Shown one piece after another: positions 54,100 to 63,113 of a stretch of 64,000 nt of DNA (its first letter is position 1; each line of letters begins with the position of its first letter). The stretch is from contig NZ_CP097263.1 in the NCBI RefSeq assembly GCF_028622115.1, forward strand, positions 6,882,001-6,946,000, read 5' to 3'. The notes under the pieces are model-generated. The model made no database searches. It saw only the letters and a list, made by a program, of their open reading frames with translations, and had not been told where the DNA came from. Made by a program: the position numbers and the translations under genes. Source of the DNA: Kutzneria chonburiensis (lineage in GTDB: Bacteria; Actinomycetota; Actinomycetes; Mycobacteriales; Pseudonocardiaceae).

Positions 54100-55049
54100 G
54101 CACGGCCTCCTATCGCCCCGGTCACCGGGATGCGGCGGCGGAACTCCGGCGGCGCGGCCGGATTGGTCGGCACGCCGGCAAGCAGTGCCCGCCGCCCGCG
54201 CAGAAGTTCGAGCAGCGCCCGGCGATGGGTGCCGCGGCGCAACGGTAGCCGGACGAGTTGCGCCAGCAACAAGGTGGTCCACACCAGCTCGGCGGCGGCG
54301 CGGCCTTCCCAGCGGGCCACGTGCACGACCTTGTTGGTGATCAGCTGCGCCCACAGCGGCGCGGAGCTGGTGACGTCGCCGCCACGGTGCGTGGCGCGGG
54401 CGGCCGGCACCTGGCGCACCCGCCAACCAGCGTCCACGACCCGCCGGCAGTAGTCGACTTCCTCGGAGTACAGGAACAAATCCTCCTGCCACCGGCCGAT
54501 CCGCCGCCGGACCTCGGCCGGGATCAGCAGCACCGCGCCGTTGGCCCAGTCGACGTCGATCGGCCGCGGCGGGGCCGGCACGTCGACCCGTTCGCCCAGC
54601 GGACCGGAGCGCGCCCCGAGCACCGCTTCGGCCAGCACGCGCGACGCCGTGGGACGGCGCCGCAGGGTCGGCTCGACAACTCCATCCGATCGAGTGACAA
54701 GCGGGACAGCCACGCCGACCGAGCCGTTTGTGCAGGCGCGCAACAATTCCCGCACACAGCCGCGATCCAGCACGACGTCGGCGTTGAGCACCAGCAGCGC
54801 CTCGTCGGGTTCGGCCAGCTCCACGCAGGCGTTGATGCCGGCCGCGTAGCCCAGGTTCGCGCCGGTCTCGACCACTGTCGCGGCCGGGGCCAGCCGCCGG
54901 GCCACCGCGACGCTGTCGTCGCTGGAGTTGTTGTCCGCCAGGACAAGCCGCCAGTCCACACCGTCAAGACCGGCCGGCAGGCTGGCCAGCAGCGTCGGCA
55001 GGTCGGCGGCGGAGTTGTAGGTCACGACGGCGACCAGCACCCGGGTCAT
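54096..55049 (-). CDS. Family 2 glycosyltransferase (rhamnosyltransferase-like)
   Basis: 317 residues. TRVLVAVVTYNSAADLPTLLASLPAG, LVLADNNSSDDSVAVARRL, VVETGANLGYAAGINACVELAEPDEALLVLNADVVL and the late RIGRWQEDLFLYSEEVDYCRRVVDAGWRVRQVP are the pattern of WbbL/rhamnosyl- and fucosyl-type GT2 enzymes, including the EDLFLYSEEVDYC segment. ATG 55049 overlaps the O-antigen-ligase-like stop (ATGA). The sugar added cannot be decided from sequence. Confidence 0.93.
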   Translation of the reverse strand: MTRVLVAVVTYNSAADLPTLLASLPAGLDGVDWRLVLADNNSSDDSVAVARRLAPAATVVETGANLGYAAGINACVELAEPDEALLVLNADVVLDRGCVRELLRACTNGSVGVAVPLVTRSDGVVEPTLRRRPTASRVLAEAVLGARSGPLGERVDVPAPPRPIDVDWANGAVLLIPAEVRRRIGRWQEDLFLYSEEVDYCRRVVDAGWRVRQVPAARATHRGGDVTSSAPLWAQLITNKVVHVARWEGRAAAELVWTTLLLAQLVRLPLRRGTHRRALLELLRGRRALLAGVPTNPAAPPEFRRRIPVTGAIGGRA

Positions 55050-56371
55050 GCGGCCACCTCGGTTCGGCGGGCGATGCGGTACAGCGCGCCGGCGCAACCC
55101 ACCAGCAGCAACGAGATGCCGGCCATCTGCGGGAAGGCCAGCCCGTCGTAGGTGCCGAAGCTGAGCGTGCACACCAGCAGCGCCACACCGACGGCCCAGG
55201 CCGCGTCGCGCACCTGCGGCGGCGACTCGATCGTCCTGGAGCGCCACAGCCGGAACGCCCACCACAGCGGCACAGCCAGCAGCGCGACAAAGCCGATCAG
55301 GCCCGGCAGACCCGACTCGACCGTGGTCAGCAGGTACTGGTTGTCCAGGTACGGCTGGACCGGCGCGACGTAGGTGCCGAGCCCCTGCCCGCCGAGCGGC
55401 TTGGCCAGGAAATGGCTCCACACGTAGTCGTACTTGGTCAGCCGGGACCAGATGCTGGAGTCCTTGCTGGACCCGGCGACCGTGTTGATCAGAACGTCCA
55501 GCAGCCGCGGCCAGATGACGCCGGCCGCGAACACGGCGCTGCTGAGCAGGCCGGCGACCAGCAGCCAGCGCACCAGCCCGTACCGCGGCAGCAGGAAGAC
55601 GCCGATCACGACCAGGCCGAGCAGGCCGGTACGGGAGATCGACACCAGCGGACCGCCGATCAGCAGCACGGCGCAGGTCCACCACAGCGGCTTGAATCGC
55701 CCGTACCGCGCCAGATGCAGGGCCAGCGGCAGCATCGCCACCGTGGTGGCGGCCAGCTCGATGGGATGGCCGGCGAAGCCGATGGACCGCTCCAGACCAC
55801 CGCGGCCCAGCGCGAGGTCGCCGAGCGGCTGCGCGGCCAGTCCCGGGAAGACGGTCAGTTTGCGCAGGTCGAGGCCGGTGCCGAACTGGGCGATCGCGGC
55901 AACGGCCGAGAAGGTGAAGCCGACGACGGCACCGGCGAACACCGCGCGCAGGGCCCGGGTGCTGCTCAGCCCGTCACAGACCAGCAGCGCGGCGCCGACG
56001 GCCAGCACGAACAGCATCGCGCCACGGTCGGCGTTGGAGATCCGTGAATCCTGCACGCCGCCGATGAAGGCGATCGCGTCGGCCGCGGCGAACAGGCCCA
56101 GCGCCAGCAGCAGCACCCGGCGGACCGGGTTCGACCCGACCGCGAGCTTGAAACCGCCGGCGAAGCGCGCGACCAGCCACCACAACAGGGCGCCGCCGGC
56201 CACCACACGGGCCGGGGTGATGCCGCCACCGCCGCCGACGAGCACGTTGTTCTGCGGCAACGCCAACAGCAGCGCGTAGCCGCCGAGGATGACGTGCGGG
56301 GAGACCCGGAACAGCGCTTGGGCCGCGACGGTGCTGGCCGGCGTGCGTCTGCCGGCCGCGGCCACCGTCAT
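55046..56371 (-). CDS. O-antigen ligase / Wzy-type polymerase-like membrane protein
   Basis: 441 residues with about 11 hydrophobic spans. The extended outer loop near LVSISRTGLLGLVVIGVFLLPRYG and SIWSRLTKYDYVWSHFLAKPLGGQGLGTYVAPVQPYLDNQYL matches the Wzy_C/O-antigen-ligase family (SRxGxL and G.GxG.Y motifs). In this context it probably polymerises the repeat units outside the membrane. ATG 56371 overlaps the Wzz-like stop (ATGA). Whether it is a polymerase or ligase cannot be decided by sequence. Confidence 0.9.
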   Translation of the reverse strand: MTVAAAGRRTPASTVAAQALFRVSPHVILGGYALLLALPQNNVLVGGGGGITPARVVAGGALLWWLVARFAGGFKLAVGSNPVRRVLLLALGLFAAADAIAFIGGVQDSRISNADRGAMLFVLAVGAALLVCDGLSSTRALRAVFAGAVVGFTFSAVAAIAQFGTGLDLRKLTVFPGLAAQPLGDLALGRGGLERSIGFAGHPIELAATTVAMLPLALHLARYGRFKPLWWTCAVLLIGGPLVSISRTGLLGLVVIGVFLLPRYGLVRWLLVAGLLSSAVFAAGVIWPRLLDVLINTVAGSSKDSSIWSRLTKYDYVWSHFLAKPLGGQGLGTYVAPVQPYLDNQYLLTTVESGLPGLIGFVALLAVPLWWAFRLWRSRTIESPPQVRDAAWAVGVALLVCTLSFGTYDGLAFPQMAGISLLLVGCAGALYRIARRTEVAA

Positions 56372-57183
56372 CGGCGGCTCCCTCCGCCTTGCTTCTCGTC
56401 GCTGCGCACCGGCGAGAACTTGATCGTGGGCGGCTCACTGGCCGGGAGCTTCGTCGGCGCACGGAACTCGGGCAGCACCCCTTGCCGGTGCTCGTCCTTG
56501 GCCTTGCCGTTGACCGGCTCCGCCGCCTTGGCCGGCACCGGCTTTTCCTCGGCCTCGGCCGTCTCCTGCTTGGCCCGGCGGGCGATCACCCGGTCGGCGA
56601 TGACCACGCCGAGCACGCCCAGCACCAGGCCGAGGGCGGCGACCAGGCCGATGGCCCGGTACTGCGAGGCCCGGGTGGTGGTCGGGTTGGCCGCCGGCAG
56701 CACGTCGGTGAGGATCAGCCGCTGCGCGTCGGTGACCTTGGCCGCGTCCTGGCGGTTCTTGAGCTCGTCGAGGGCGCGCTGGCGGACCAGCTGCGCGCCC
56801 TGCACCGCGCCGTTGGCCGACTTGTCGGTGACGGTGATCGTGATGAACGGGCTGTCGGTGGTGGCGCTGTCGGAGGAGCCGTTGGCGTTGGTGACCTCGA
56901 TGGTGCCGGTGGCGCCCTTGTCGGCGTACCCCTCGGTGACGGCCGGCGAGGTCAGCACGGTGACCAGCAGCGCCGCCATCTGGGACTGGGCCTGGCCGGC
57001 CACGCTGTACGGGTTCTGCACGTCCTGGCTGCTGGCCGGCGTGACCAGGCTGATCGCCGTCACCTTGTACTGCTGGGGCACCAGGAACACCACGGCGCCG
57101 ACCAGGACGACGAGCACGGCGCCGGCCAGCGCGGTGAACTTCCACCGCCGTCGCAGCACCCGCAGGATGTCCAACGCGTCCAC
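56368..57183 (-). CDS. Wzz-like chain-length determinant / polysaccharide co-polymerase
   Basis: 271 residues. ALDILRVLRRRWKFTALAGAVLVVLVGAVVFLVPQQYKVTAISLV is the Wzz N-terminus with the first membrane span, a periplasmic-side helical region follows, and a second span (YRAIGLVAALGLVLGVLGVVIADRVIARR) ends the membrane part. The last 60 residues are cytoplasmic, with no tyrosine-kinase domain, so it lacks a fused BY-kinase. It should set chain length. The GTG start at 57183 follows AAAGGG. Confidence 0.88.
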   Translation of the reverse strand: MDALDILRVLRRRWKFTALAGAVLVVLVGAVVFLVPQQYKVTAISLVTPASSQDVQNPYSVAGQAQSQMAALLVTVLTSPAVTEGYADKGATGTIEVTNANGSSDSATTDSPFITITVTDKSANGAVQGAQLVRQRALDELKNRQDAAKVTDAQRLILTDVLPAANPTTTRASQYRAIGLVAALGLVLGVLGVVIADRVIARRAKQETAEAEEKPVPAKAAEPVNGKAKDEHRQGVLPEFRAPTKLPASEPPTIKFSPVRSDEKQGGGSRR

Positions 57184-57208
57184 GTGTTCCCTTTCGCCTG
57201 ACTCGGTC

Positions 57209-58143
57209 TCACTTGCGCGGCAGTGCCGCCGACGCCGCCATCCGGGCTCCGTCGACCGCCGCCCGCGCCACGTTGCGCGCCATCGGGACCGCGTTGTCCC
57301 GCATCCACGGCCGCAGCGCCAACAGTGCCAGCACCCGCTGCTGCCGGTTGAGGGAGCCCCCGCGATGGCCTTCAGGTACCAGCCCGCCTCCTCCACGTTG
57401 GGCAGGACGAAGCGCTTGCCGTCGCTGCGCTGGGTGCGGTACCACTCCCGCTGCGAGACCGACTGGGTCAGGCGGCGGTCGTGCTGGCGGTGCAGCAGCA
57501 GCGCCTCGCGGACCTCGGCGAACCGGCCGTACAGGGAGAGCTCGGCGATCAGTATCCGGTCGTTGTTCTTCACCGGCGGCAGCAGGTGGGTCCTGGTCAG
57601 GATGTCCCGCCGGTACAGGCCGTAGCAGTGGTAGTTCTCGTGCTCGCGGCCGATCAGGTCACGCAGCCGGACCACCGGGTCGTAGTGCTCGGTCCGGCAC
57701 GGGTTGTCCCAGTGCCCGACGGTCGCGCCGGTGGCGTCGATCTCCCGGGCCGAGGTGAACGACATCGCCGCGTCGGGCCGGTCGGTGAGCGCGTCGAGCA
57801 TCTTGCGCAGCCGGTCCGGCTCGTAGGCGTCGTCCGACGCCGCCCACGTGAAGTAGCGGGTCTTCGTCTCGTGAATGAGGCGGTTGTGGTTCTCGCTGGA
57901 GCCGACGTTGCGCTCGCGCCGGAAGTACCGGATGCGATCGTCCTGTTTGGCCGCTTCGCGGCAGAGCTCCTCGGTGCCGTCGGTCGAGCAGTTGTCGGCG
58001 ATCCACAGCTCGAAGTCCACGTCCCGCTGCGCCCGCAGGCTGGCCAGCGAGGTGGCCAGGTAGGGCTCGCCGTTGTACACCGGCAGCCCGACCGCGATCG
58101 GCGCGCTCGCGACACCGATCAGCGGCGCGACCTTCTTGTTCAC
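57209..58143 (-). pseudogene. Family 2 glycosyltransferase, frameshifted
   Basis: The first frame begins VNKKVAPLIGVASAPIAVGLPVYNGEPYLATSLASL, with ELWIADNCSTDGTEELC and TWAASDDAYEPDRL, the GT2 nucleotide-sugar and metal motifs. Near 57357-57361 a run of five C lacks one base; restoring it would continue AIAGGSLNRQQRVLALLALRPW and give a 311-residue protein. As it stands the frame runs on into the Wzz frame as a fused read-through. GTG 58143 follows AAGGAG. It is either a real loss-of-function or an assembly error, as with two other genes here. Confidence 0.87.
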
Positions 58144-58245
58144 CTGGTCTCCTTGGGTGGCGGCGGAATCACCGGTACAGCCTCGGCCACCACTTACGTC
58201 GAGGCAAGGTCCGGTGTCCTCGGTCCGTTCACGTGTGGACAAGAT

Positions 58246-60087
58246 TCAGTACGCCCCTTGACCTCGGACGACCGCGCGCACGGTCTTCCAGAGGATCAGC
58301 GCGTCGAGGGCGAGCGACCAGTCCTCGACGTAGCGCAGGTCCAGCCGCACGGCCTCGTCCCACGGCAGGTCGCTGCGCCCGCTGACCTGCCACAGACCGG
58401 TCAGGCCCGGCTTCACCAGCAGCCGCCGCAGCATGTCCGGCCCGTAGGCCTCGACCTCCTGCGGCAGCGGCGGCCGCGGCCCGACGAGCGACATGGTGCC
58501 GCGCAGCACGTTCACCAGCTGGGGCAGCTCGTCGATGGAGAACCGGCGCAGCACCGCGCCGATCGGCGTCACCCGCGGGTCGCGGCGCATCTTGAACAGT
58601 GGACCGGCTGCCTCGTTGCCGGCCAGCAGCGTGTCACGGCGGCGATCGGCGTCGACCACCATGGTCCGGAATTTCAGTATGGTGAACGGCTTTCCGTCCT
58701 TGCCGACGCGCTGCTGGCGGTACAGGGCAGGGCCGCGGTCGCCGAGCCGGATCGCGGCGGCGATGGTGATCAGGACCGGCGCGAGCACGGTCAGCAGCAG
58801 CAGCGCGCCGATCTTGTCGACGATCTCCTTGACCACGCGGCGGGCACCGGTGAAGGTCGGCGAGCTCACGCGGAGCAGCGGCAGGCCGAGCACGCCCGTG
58901 ACGTGCACGCGGGGGCCGGCCACTTCCATCAGCACCGGGGCGACGACCATCTCGGCCGAGGTTCCCTCCAGTTGCCAGGCCAGGCGCTGCAACCGAAGCG
59001 GGGTCCAGTACGGGTCCGGTGTGATCGCGACGACGCGGTAGCCGCCGCGGCGCACGTGGTCGGCGAGCTCGTCGAGTTGGCCGACCACCGGCACGCCGTC
59101 GATGCTGCCGCAGGGGCCGCCGACGCACACCGCTTCGACGCGCCAGCCGTTGTGCGGCTCGCGGCGGGTGCGGGCGATCAGGTCCGTCGCCGTGTCGACG
59201 CTGCCGGCGACCAGCACCGGCAGCAGGCAGCGGCCGGCGCGACGGCGTCGGTGCAGCAGTTGGCGCAGGATGTAGCGGAGCGGGAAGGCCACCACCGCGA
59301 TCGCCGGCACCACCAGGAAGATCCAGCCGCGCACGCCCGGCAGGCCCAGGCCGAGGCTCACCACCGCCAGCACAACCGCCGCCGCGACAATGGCTTTGCC
59401 CAGCCGCCGGAACTCTTCGGCTTCCTGGCCGAGCACCGCCGTGCTCCAGGCCCGGCAGGCGGTGAGCGAGGCCAGCACCGTGACGATGGTGGCAATGGCC
59501 AGCAGCACCGGCGGAAAGTCCCCCGCGGTGGCCGAGTTCGCGACGAACGCGCCGAGCAGAGCGACAACCGTGAGGATGGAGCCGAGGTCGCTGGCGATGA
59601 CCACCCGGCGGTACTTGAGCTCCCAGGTGGCCACCGGTCGCGCCGGCCGACGGCCGATGGAACGGTCGCCGGCCAGCAGGTCATCGATCGACGCACCCTC
59701 GCTCGGCCGGTTCGCGGACCGTCGCCCTTCGATCGGCCGGTCTTCGACCAGTTGCCCCTTGAACGCCCGGTCCTCGATCGATCGGCTCTGCACCGGGAGG
59801 CCGCCGGCCGAGTGGCTCTTGAACGGCCGGTCCTCGACCGCCCGGTCTTCGATTGACCGGCTCTGCGGCGGGAGGCCGTCGGCCGCGCGCCCGTTGAACG
59901 GCCGGTCTTCGATCGATCGGTCTTCGGTGAGTCGGCTGTCGGTCGGGCGGTCCTTGGTCGACGGGTCCTCGGTCGGGCGGTTGTCGGTCAGCGGGGTGTC
60001 GGTCAGCGGGCGCAGCGGGACGCCGAGCGGCGCCGGGATGGACACCGCGTCCGCGCCCCGTCTGAGCTGTCTCACCCGAACCCGCAT
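58246..60087 (-). CDS. Sugar-phosphate transferase initiating polysaccharide synthesis, with repeat-rich N-terminus
   Basis: 613 residues from ATG 60087. After a repeat-rich region (about residues 30-147 from this start) come four membrane spans and a cytosolic Rossmann-like part. The catalytic PglC/WbaP-type domain follows, with a reentrant helix VVKEIVDKIGALLLLTVLAPV, KFRTMVVDADRRRD, SIDELPQLVNVLRGTMSLVGPRPPLP and GLTGLWQVSGRSDL. It transfers a sugar-phosphate from a UDP-sugar to undecaprenyl phosphate, the first committed step of the locus. GGGAG precedes the ATG; an upstream GTG at 60141 has no ribosome site. Confidence 0.93.
   Translation of the reverse strand: MRVRVRQLRRGADAVSIPAPLGVPLRPLTDTPLTDNRPTEDPSTKDRPTDSRLTEDRSIEDRPFNGRAADGLPPQSRSIEDRAVEDRPFKSHSAGGLPVQSRSIEDRAFKGQLVEDRPIEGRRSANRPSEGASIDDLLAGDRSIGRRPARPVATWELKYRRVVIASDLGSILTVVALLGAFVANSATAGDFPPVLLAIATIVTVLASLTACRAWSTAVLGQEAEEFRRLGKAIVAAAVVLAVVSLGLGLPGVRGWIFLVVPAIAVVAFPLRYILRQLLHRRRRAGRCLLPVLVAGSVDTATDLIARTRREPHNGWRVEAVCVGGPCGSIDGVPVVGQLDELADHVRRGGYRVVAITPDPYWTPLRLQRLAWQLEGTSAEMVVAPVLMEVAGPRVHVTGVLGLPLLRVSSPTFTGARRVVKEIVDKIGALLLLTVLAPVLITIAAAIRLGDRGPALYRQQRVGKDGKPFTILKFRTMVVDADRRRDTLLAGNEAAGPLFKMRRDPRVTPIGAVLRRFSIDELPQLVNVLRGTMSLVGPRPPLPQEVEAYGPDMLRRLLVKPGLTGLWQVSGRSDLPWDEAVRLDLRYVEDWSLALDALILWKTVRAVVRGQGAY
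59647..60000 (-). repeat. In-frame repeat region of the sugar-phosphate transferase
   Basis: Encodes degenerate tandem units of RxxEDRPxxxR type. The best pair is 25 residues long, beginning DRPFNGRAADGL and DRPFKSHSAGGL and both ending near SRSIEDRA (59758-59907 in all). Repetition is visible in DNA too. It lies in the predicted cytoplasmic N-terminus before the first membrane span. Confidence 0.8.
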
Positions 60088-60424
60088 CCCGTCTCCCAAG
60101 ATCAACTGATTCGGGGCGTGTTGAGCCACCGATGGGCCCACAGCCGGGCTTGAAGGGCGGCCGCGGGGACGGCGTGGACAATATCCGACTCGCGACCACG
60201 ACGATTAGGCAGACAGGTTATTCCGTGTGCACCCGAACGGTTCCACCGCCATGACCGAATATCCCCCAGTTGAGTGACACGTAACTCGATAGGGGTGGCG
60301 ATACGGGAAAGTTACGGCGTTTGTTGAACCGAACGTGACCCCGCCCCGTGGGCCCGCCCGCAGCCCCGCCACGACCAGGTGGCGGGTCACAACTACGCCA
60401 AGAAACCCCCGCCCCCGCAAAGCA

Positions 60425-60458
60425 CAAAAGGCGCGGAACATCACCGATGTTCCGCGCC
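60425..60458 (-). terminator. Terminator hairpin with T-run, minus strand
   Basis: A perfect 13-base stem (60430-60442 with 60446-60458) with a 3-base loop, followed on the minus strand by CTTTTGTG. A second stop signal behind the tRNA operon. Confidence 0.75.
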
Positions 60459-60479
60459 CGAAGGACAAGTTGCCAGCCG

Positions 60480-60656
60480 AGGCTGTCGGACGAAGCCCGA
60501 CTCCAGGGTCCGAGAGGTCGCCCCCAGTCCAAAGACCGAGCGACGGGCCTACGTTTTTCCACTGGCACGCGTCACGCCCGTGCCCACCCCAGGTCGTCGG
60601 GCGAAGCCCGACGCCGGGGGTCTGGGGGTCGCCCCCCAGAACAAAAAACGAGCGAC
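60480..60656. repeat. Pair of 65-base direct repeats beside the tRNA genes
   Basis: Copies at 60480-60544 and 60591-60656 share about three quarters of their bases, each with a GTCGG-CGAAGCCCGAC hairpin and a GGTCGCCCCC block, and both end GAGCGAC. The spacing is about 111 bases. Confidence 0.65.
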
Positions 60657-60689
60657 GCAGTCTGCGCTTTCCGCAGACACGCGTCGCTC
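60642..60689 (-). terminator. Intrinsic terminator of the tRNA operon
   Basis: On the minus strand, GAGCGACGC arms and inner GTCTGCG/CGCAGAC arms (60650-60689) form a long interrupted stem followed by GTTTTTTG. It begins 8 bases after tRNA-Phe. Confidence 0.85.
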
Positions 60690-60697
60690 ATCGCTCG

Positions 60698-60771
60698 TGG
60701 CCAGGGGCGGGGTCGAACCGCCGACCTACCGCTTTTCAGGCGGTCGCTCGTACCAACTGAGCTACCTGGCC
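60698..60771 (-). tRNA. tRNA-Phe (GAA)
   Basis: 74 bases with a full cloverleaf: acceptor stem GGCCAGG/CCTGGCC, discriminator A, anticodon loop CTGAAAA giving GAA, and TpsiC arm GGTTCGACCCC. CCA is not encoded. It is the last of three co-directional tRNA genes. Confidence 0.96.
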
Positions 60772-60802
60772 AGAGATGACCGGAAGCCCGATCGAACTCC
60801 TG

Positions 60803-60876
60803 CGACCCAGACGGGACTTGAACCCGCGACCTTCGCCGTGACAGGGCGACGCGCTAACCAACTGCGCCACTGGGCC
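60803..60876 (-). tRNA. tRNA-Asp (GTC)
   Basis: 74 bases: acceptor GGCCCAG/CTGGGTC with one G-T pair, discriminator G, anticodon loop CTGTCAC giving GTC, and TpsiC loop GGGTTCAAGTCCC. The G73 discriminator is the expected identity element for Asp. Confidence 0.96.
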
Positions 60877-60925
60877 TTGCTTGTTGCCACTGTACTGCAG
60901 TGTCACTGTACTACCTGTACTGCCG

Positions 60926-60998
60926 TGCCCCCAACGGGATTCGAACCCGTGCTACCGCCTTGAAAGGGCGGGGTCCTAGGCCGCTAGACGATGAGGAC
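60926..60998 (-). tRNA. tRNA-Glu (TTC)
   Basis: 73 bases: D-arm TCTAGCGGCCTAGGA, anticodon loop CTTTCAA giving TTC, and TpsiC loop GGGTTCGAATCCC. The acceptor stem GTCCTCA/TGGGGGC contains two G-T pairs. It is first of the Glu-Asp-Phe cluster common in actinomycetes. Confidence 0.95.
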
Positions 60999-61573
60999 TC
61001 CGTCTTCCGTGGACCTCGCTACGAGGGACCTTGGCATCCGGGCCCTCCAACGGCTGTCCGCTGGAAGCACGAGTAGCATAGAACGGGTCGGGGACAAGTT
61101 CCAAATCCGGGGCCCTGAAACCCTCTCACCTGCGCTTTCACCGCGCGCGGCGGCCCGGCACAGTCGATCAAGCCCTGTTCAGGGCCTGGTCGGGGGCTCC
61201 AACCGGGTCGGACCAGTTGACGTGGCCTGCGCCACACTCTTGATCAGCCGGTGTGCCGGTCCGTTCGACGAATTCGCGAATTCTTCTCGGTGGCCGCCGT
61301 CACAAATTCACGGCCGGTCAGAGTGGATCGGACAGGTGCCGGACAATTCGCCGTCCACAAGGGGCCGAATGGACCAGCCGCGCATCCGGTTGTCGCCAGG
61401 GCGCATTTGGCCGGCGTCGCCCGATCCTGTTCTCGAAGATCGGCTTGCCGAGGACACCTCACGACTTCGGAGGTGACGAAGTCTCACCTATCGGGAAGTG
61501 GAGTAGGACCGACCGTCGGGCGGCGCCCCGAACGCCGTTGCCCCGACGACCGGTCCTGGTCGATCGGCCGGCC
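60999..61573. other. Intergenic stretch upstream of the tRNA cluster
   Basis: About 575 bases; open frames here lack ribosome sites and read as codon-poor. It should contain the tRNA promoter near 61010-61070 on the minus strand. Nothing else recognised. Confidence 0.45.
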
Positions 61574-61816
61574 TCAGCGGCGGACCGGCGGCACGCCGTC
61601 GTCGCCCGGCGACAGGCCGAGCATGTCCAGCAGCTGGCGGCAGTCGTCGACGTCGAGCGCGCCACGGGCCACCGCGAGACGGGCGCGGTGCACCTGGTCG
61701 GCCGAGATCTTGGACGGTTCGTCGCTGCGCTGCGCCGGCACGCCGTTGGCCGTGCCGCGCGGCATCGAGTCGTCGTGCTGCCAGAGGAACTTTCGGACTT
61801 CAAGGGACCCGCTCAT
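61574..61816 (-). CDS. Small conserved actinobacterial protein
   Basis: 80 residues, MSGSLEVRKFLWQHDDSMPRGTANGVPAQRSDEPSKISADQVHRARLAVARGAL in pattern, with LDVDDCRQLLDMLGLSP near the end. GGGGAGG 7 bases before ATG 61816 supports the start. No motif of known function. The conserved look suggests a real gene, perhaps specific to Pseudonocardiaceae and relatives, but this memory-based impression should be checked by search. Confidence 0.65.
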   Translation of the reverse strand: MSGSLEVRKFLWQHDDSMPRGTANGVPAQRSDEPSKISADQVHRARLAVARGALDVDDCRQLLDMLGLSPGDDGVPPVRR

Positions 61817-63113
61817 GTGGTGCCTCCCCGACTCAGCTCGTGGCGGCGAGGCTAAGCGAGCCGCGCCACGCCTTGCAGCCCCCGGAGAGTGATTCCCCTC
61901 AGACGCAGAGTAACCGTGAGTTATGCACCAGACCGGGTACTGATCAACTGCACCAACGCCTGTATCGGTCCAGTCCCCTGCTCGCCCCTGAGGTCCTGAC
62001 CTCATACGACTACCCCGCAGGGGTATTTGATCTTGGCCTCGTCCGGCGGCCGCCGCCACGACCGTTGCCCGTTGGTGCGGGCGGAGAGCCGACGATCGGT
62101 CAGTTTTGCCCCTCGCCCGCCGCCCGTGCCCGCGCGGCGAGCCCCGGGTACTACGTGCAGTGAGGGAGCGGTCGCGCACCGCCGACGCCCTGTATATGGA
62201 GGGCCCCGCCGGGCACCACCCCTCCCGCGCCATACGGGCGGCGCGAAACAACGTTGAATTGGCGCAGTCGCGGGAGCCCGAACGCCCGATCGGGAACGTG
62301 GCCACGGCGGGGGTTTACCCCGGCCGTTCTCGCATTGCGGAAACAGGGAACACGCCAGGCTTCCGCCGGCCACGCGTATCCCTCCGCGGACTCGACGATC
62401 TTTCGAGCCGAGACCGAGCGGGCCACCAGGTGGCGTGGGCCGGTAGGCCGCTAGTCCTTCGTCAACTAATACCAATGGCGGCGACTTCGGCAACGCTCAC
62501 CGAGGGCGACCGGCGCGCTGTTCGGTTCGTCAGATGACTGAACGCGGTTCAGCGGGCCGGCCGCGAAGTGGGCATCCCGCTGCCCGATCGCGCACGTCCA
62601 CGCAGGCCAGGCGGGGTCGCCGACCGCCGGAACCGGTTCCAGGACCAATGCACATCGTTTGCCGCCGCGGCGCCGACCAATCCAGTTACCGATAGTCGCA
62701 CTACCACGCGAAAGCGACGAAGAGTAACGAGTCACGGTTCCGGTCACACTCCGTGCACTCAAGACGGTTTCACAGTTTCACCGTTTCCCGGCGTACCGGT
62801 CGAACGCTGTCGAACGCAAGCGCTGTCCGGAGCAGCCGCGCTCAGCCGTGCCGAGCAATGATCATCCCGGGTCGATCGGGGCTACCTGGTTTTCAAGCGA
62901 GAAATTCGGGCACGAATCCCGACCGAAACCCTCGCGGGCGGCTACGAGCCATGTCACAATCGTCTTAGCTGACATACCCCCGGTCAGCGCCTGTGGAGAT
63001 CCCCTCCGGCCCCCGCGTTCCTCCCCCTGGCGCGGGGGCCTCTCCATGCCCGGCCCCTGTGGCGGGGGACACACCTGTCACCCGCCCGCAACCGAACCGT
63101 TATCCTCTTCGGC
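61817..63113. other. Long gene-poor stretch
   Basis: About 1.3 kb with only short, weakly supported frames on both strands. Its 5' part should hold the promoter of the small conserved gene. I recognised no rRNA, tRNA, riboswitch or repeat. It may contain a regulatory RNA or degenerate coding sequence. Confidence 0.45.

Larger units (their letters stand above)
60088..60697. other. Leader region of the polysaccharide locus and tRNA terminators
   Basis: About 600 bases without a supported gene. The part next to the sugar transferase (60088-60380) should carry the promoter of the polysaccharide operon; I cannot place boxes securely. The remainder holds a 65-base direct repeat pair and two terminators of the tRNA operon. 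Confidence 0.5.

Noticed and set aside
60335-60963. Open frames crossing the tRNA genes
   Set aside because: They read straight through three complete tRNA cloverleaves and two terminators, so they cannot be genes.
62151-62426. Minus-strand 91-residue frame
   Set aside because: No ribosome site, no recognisable motif and atypical amino acid composition.
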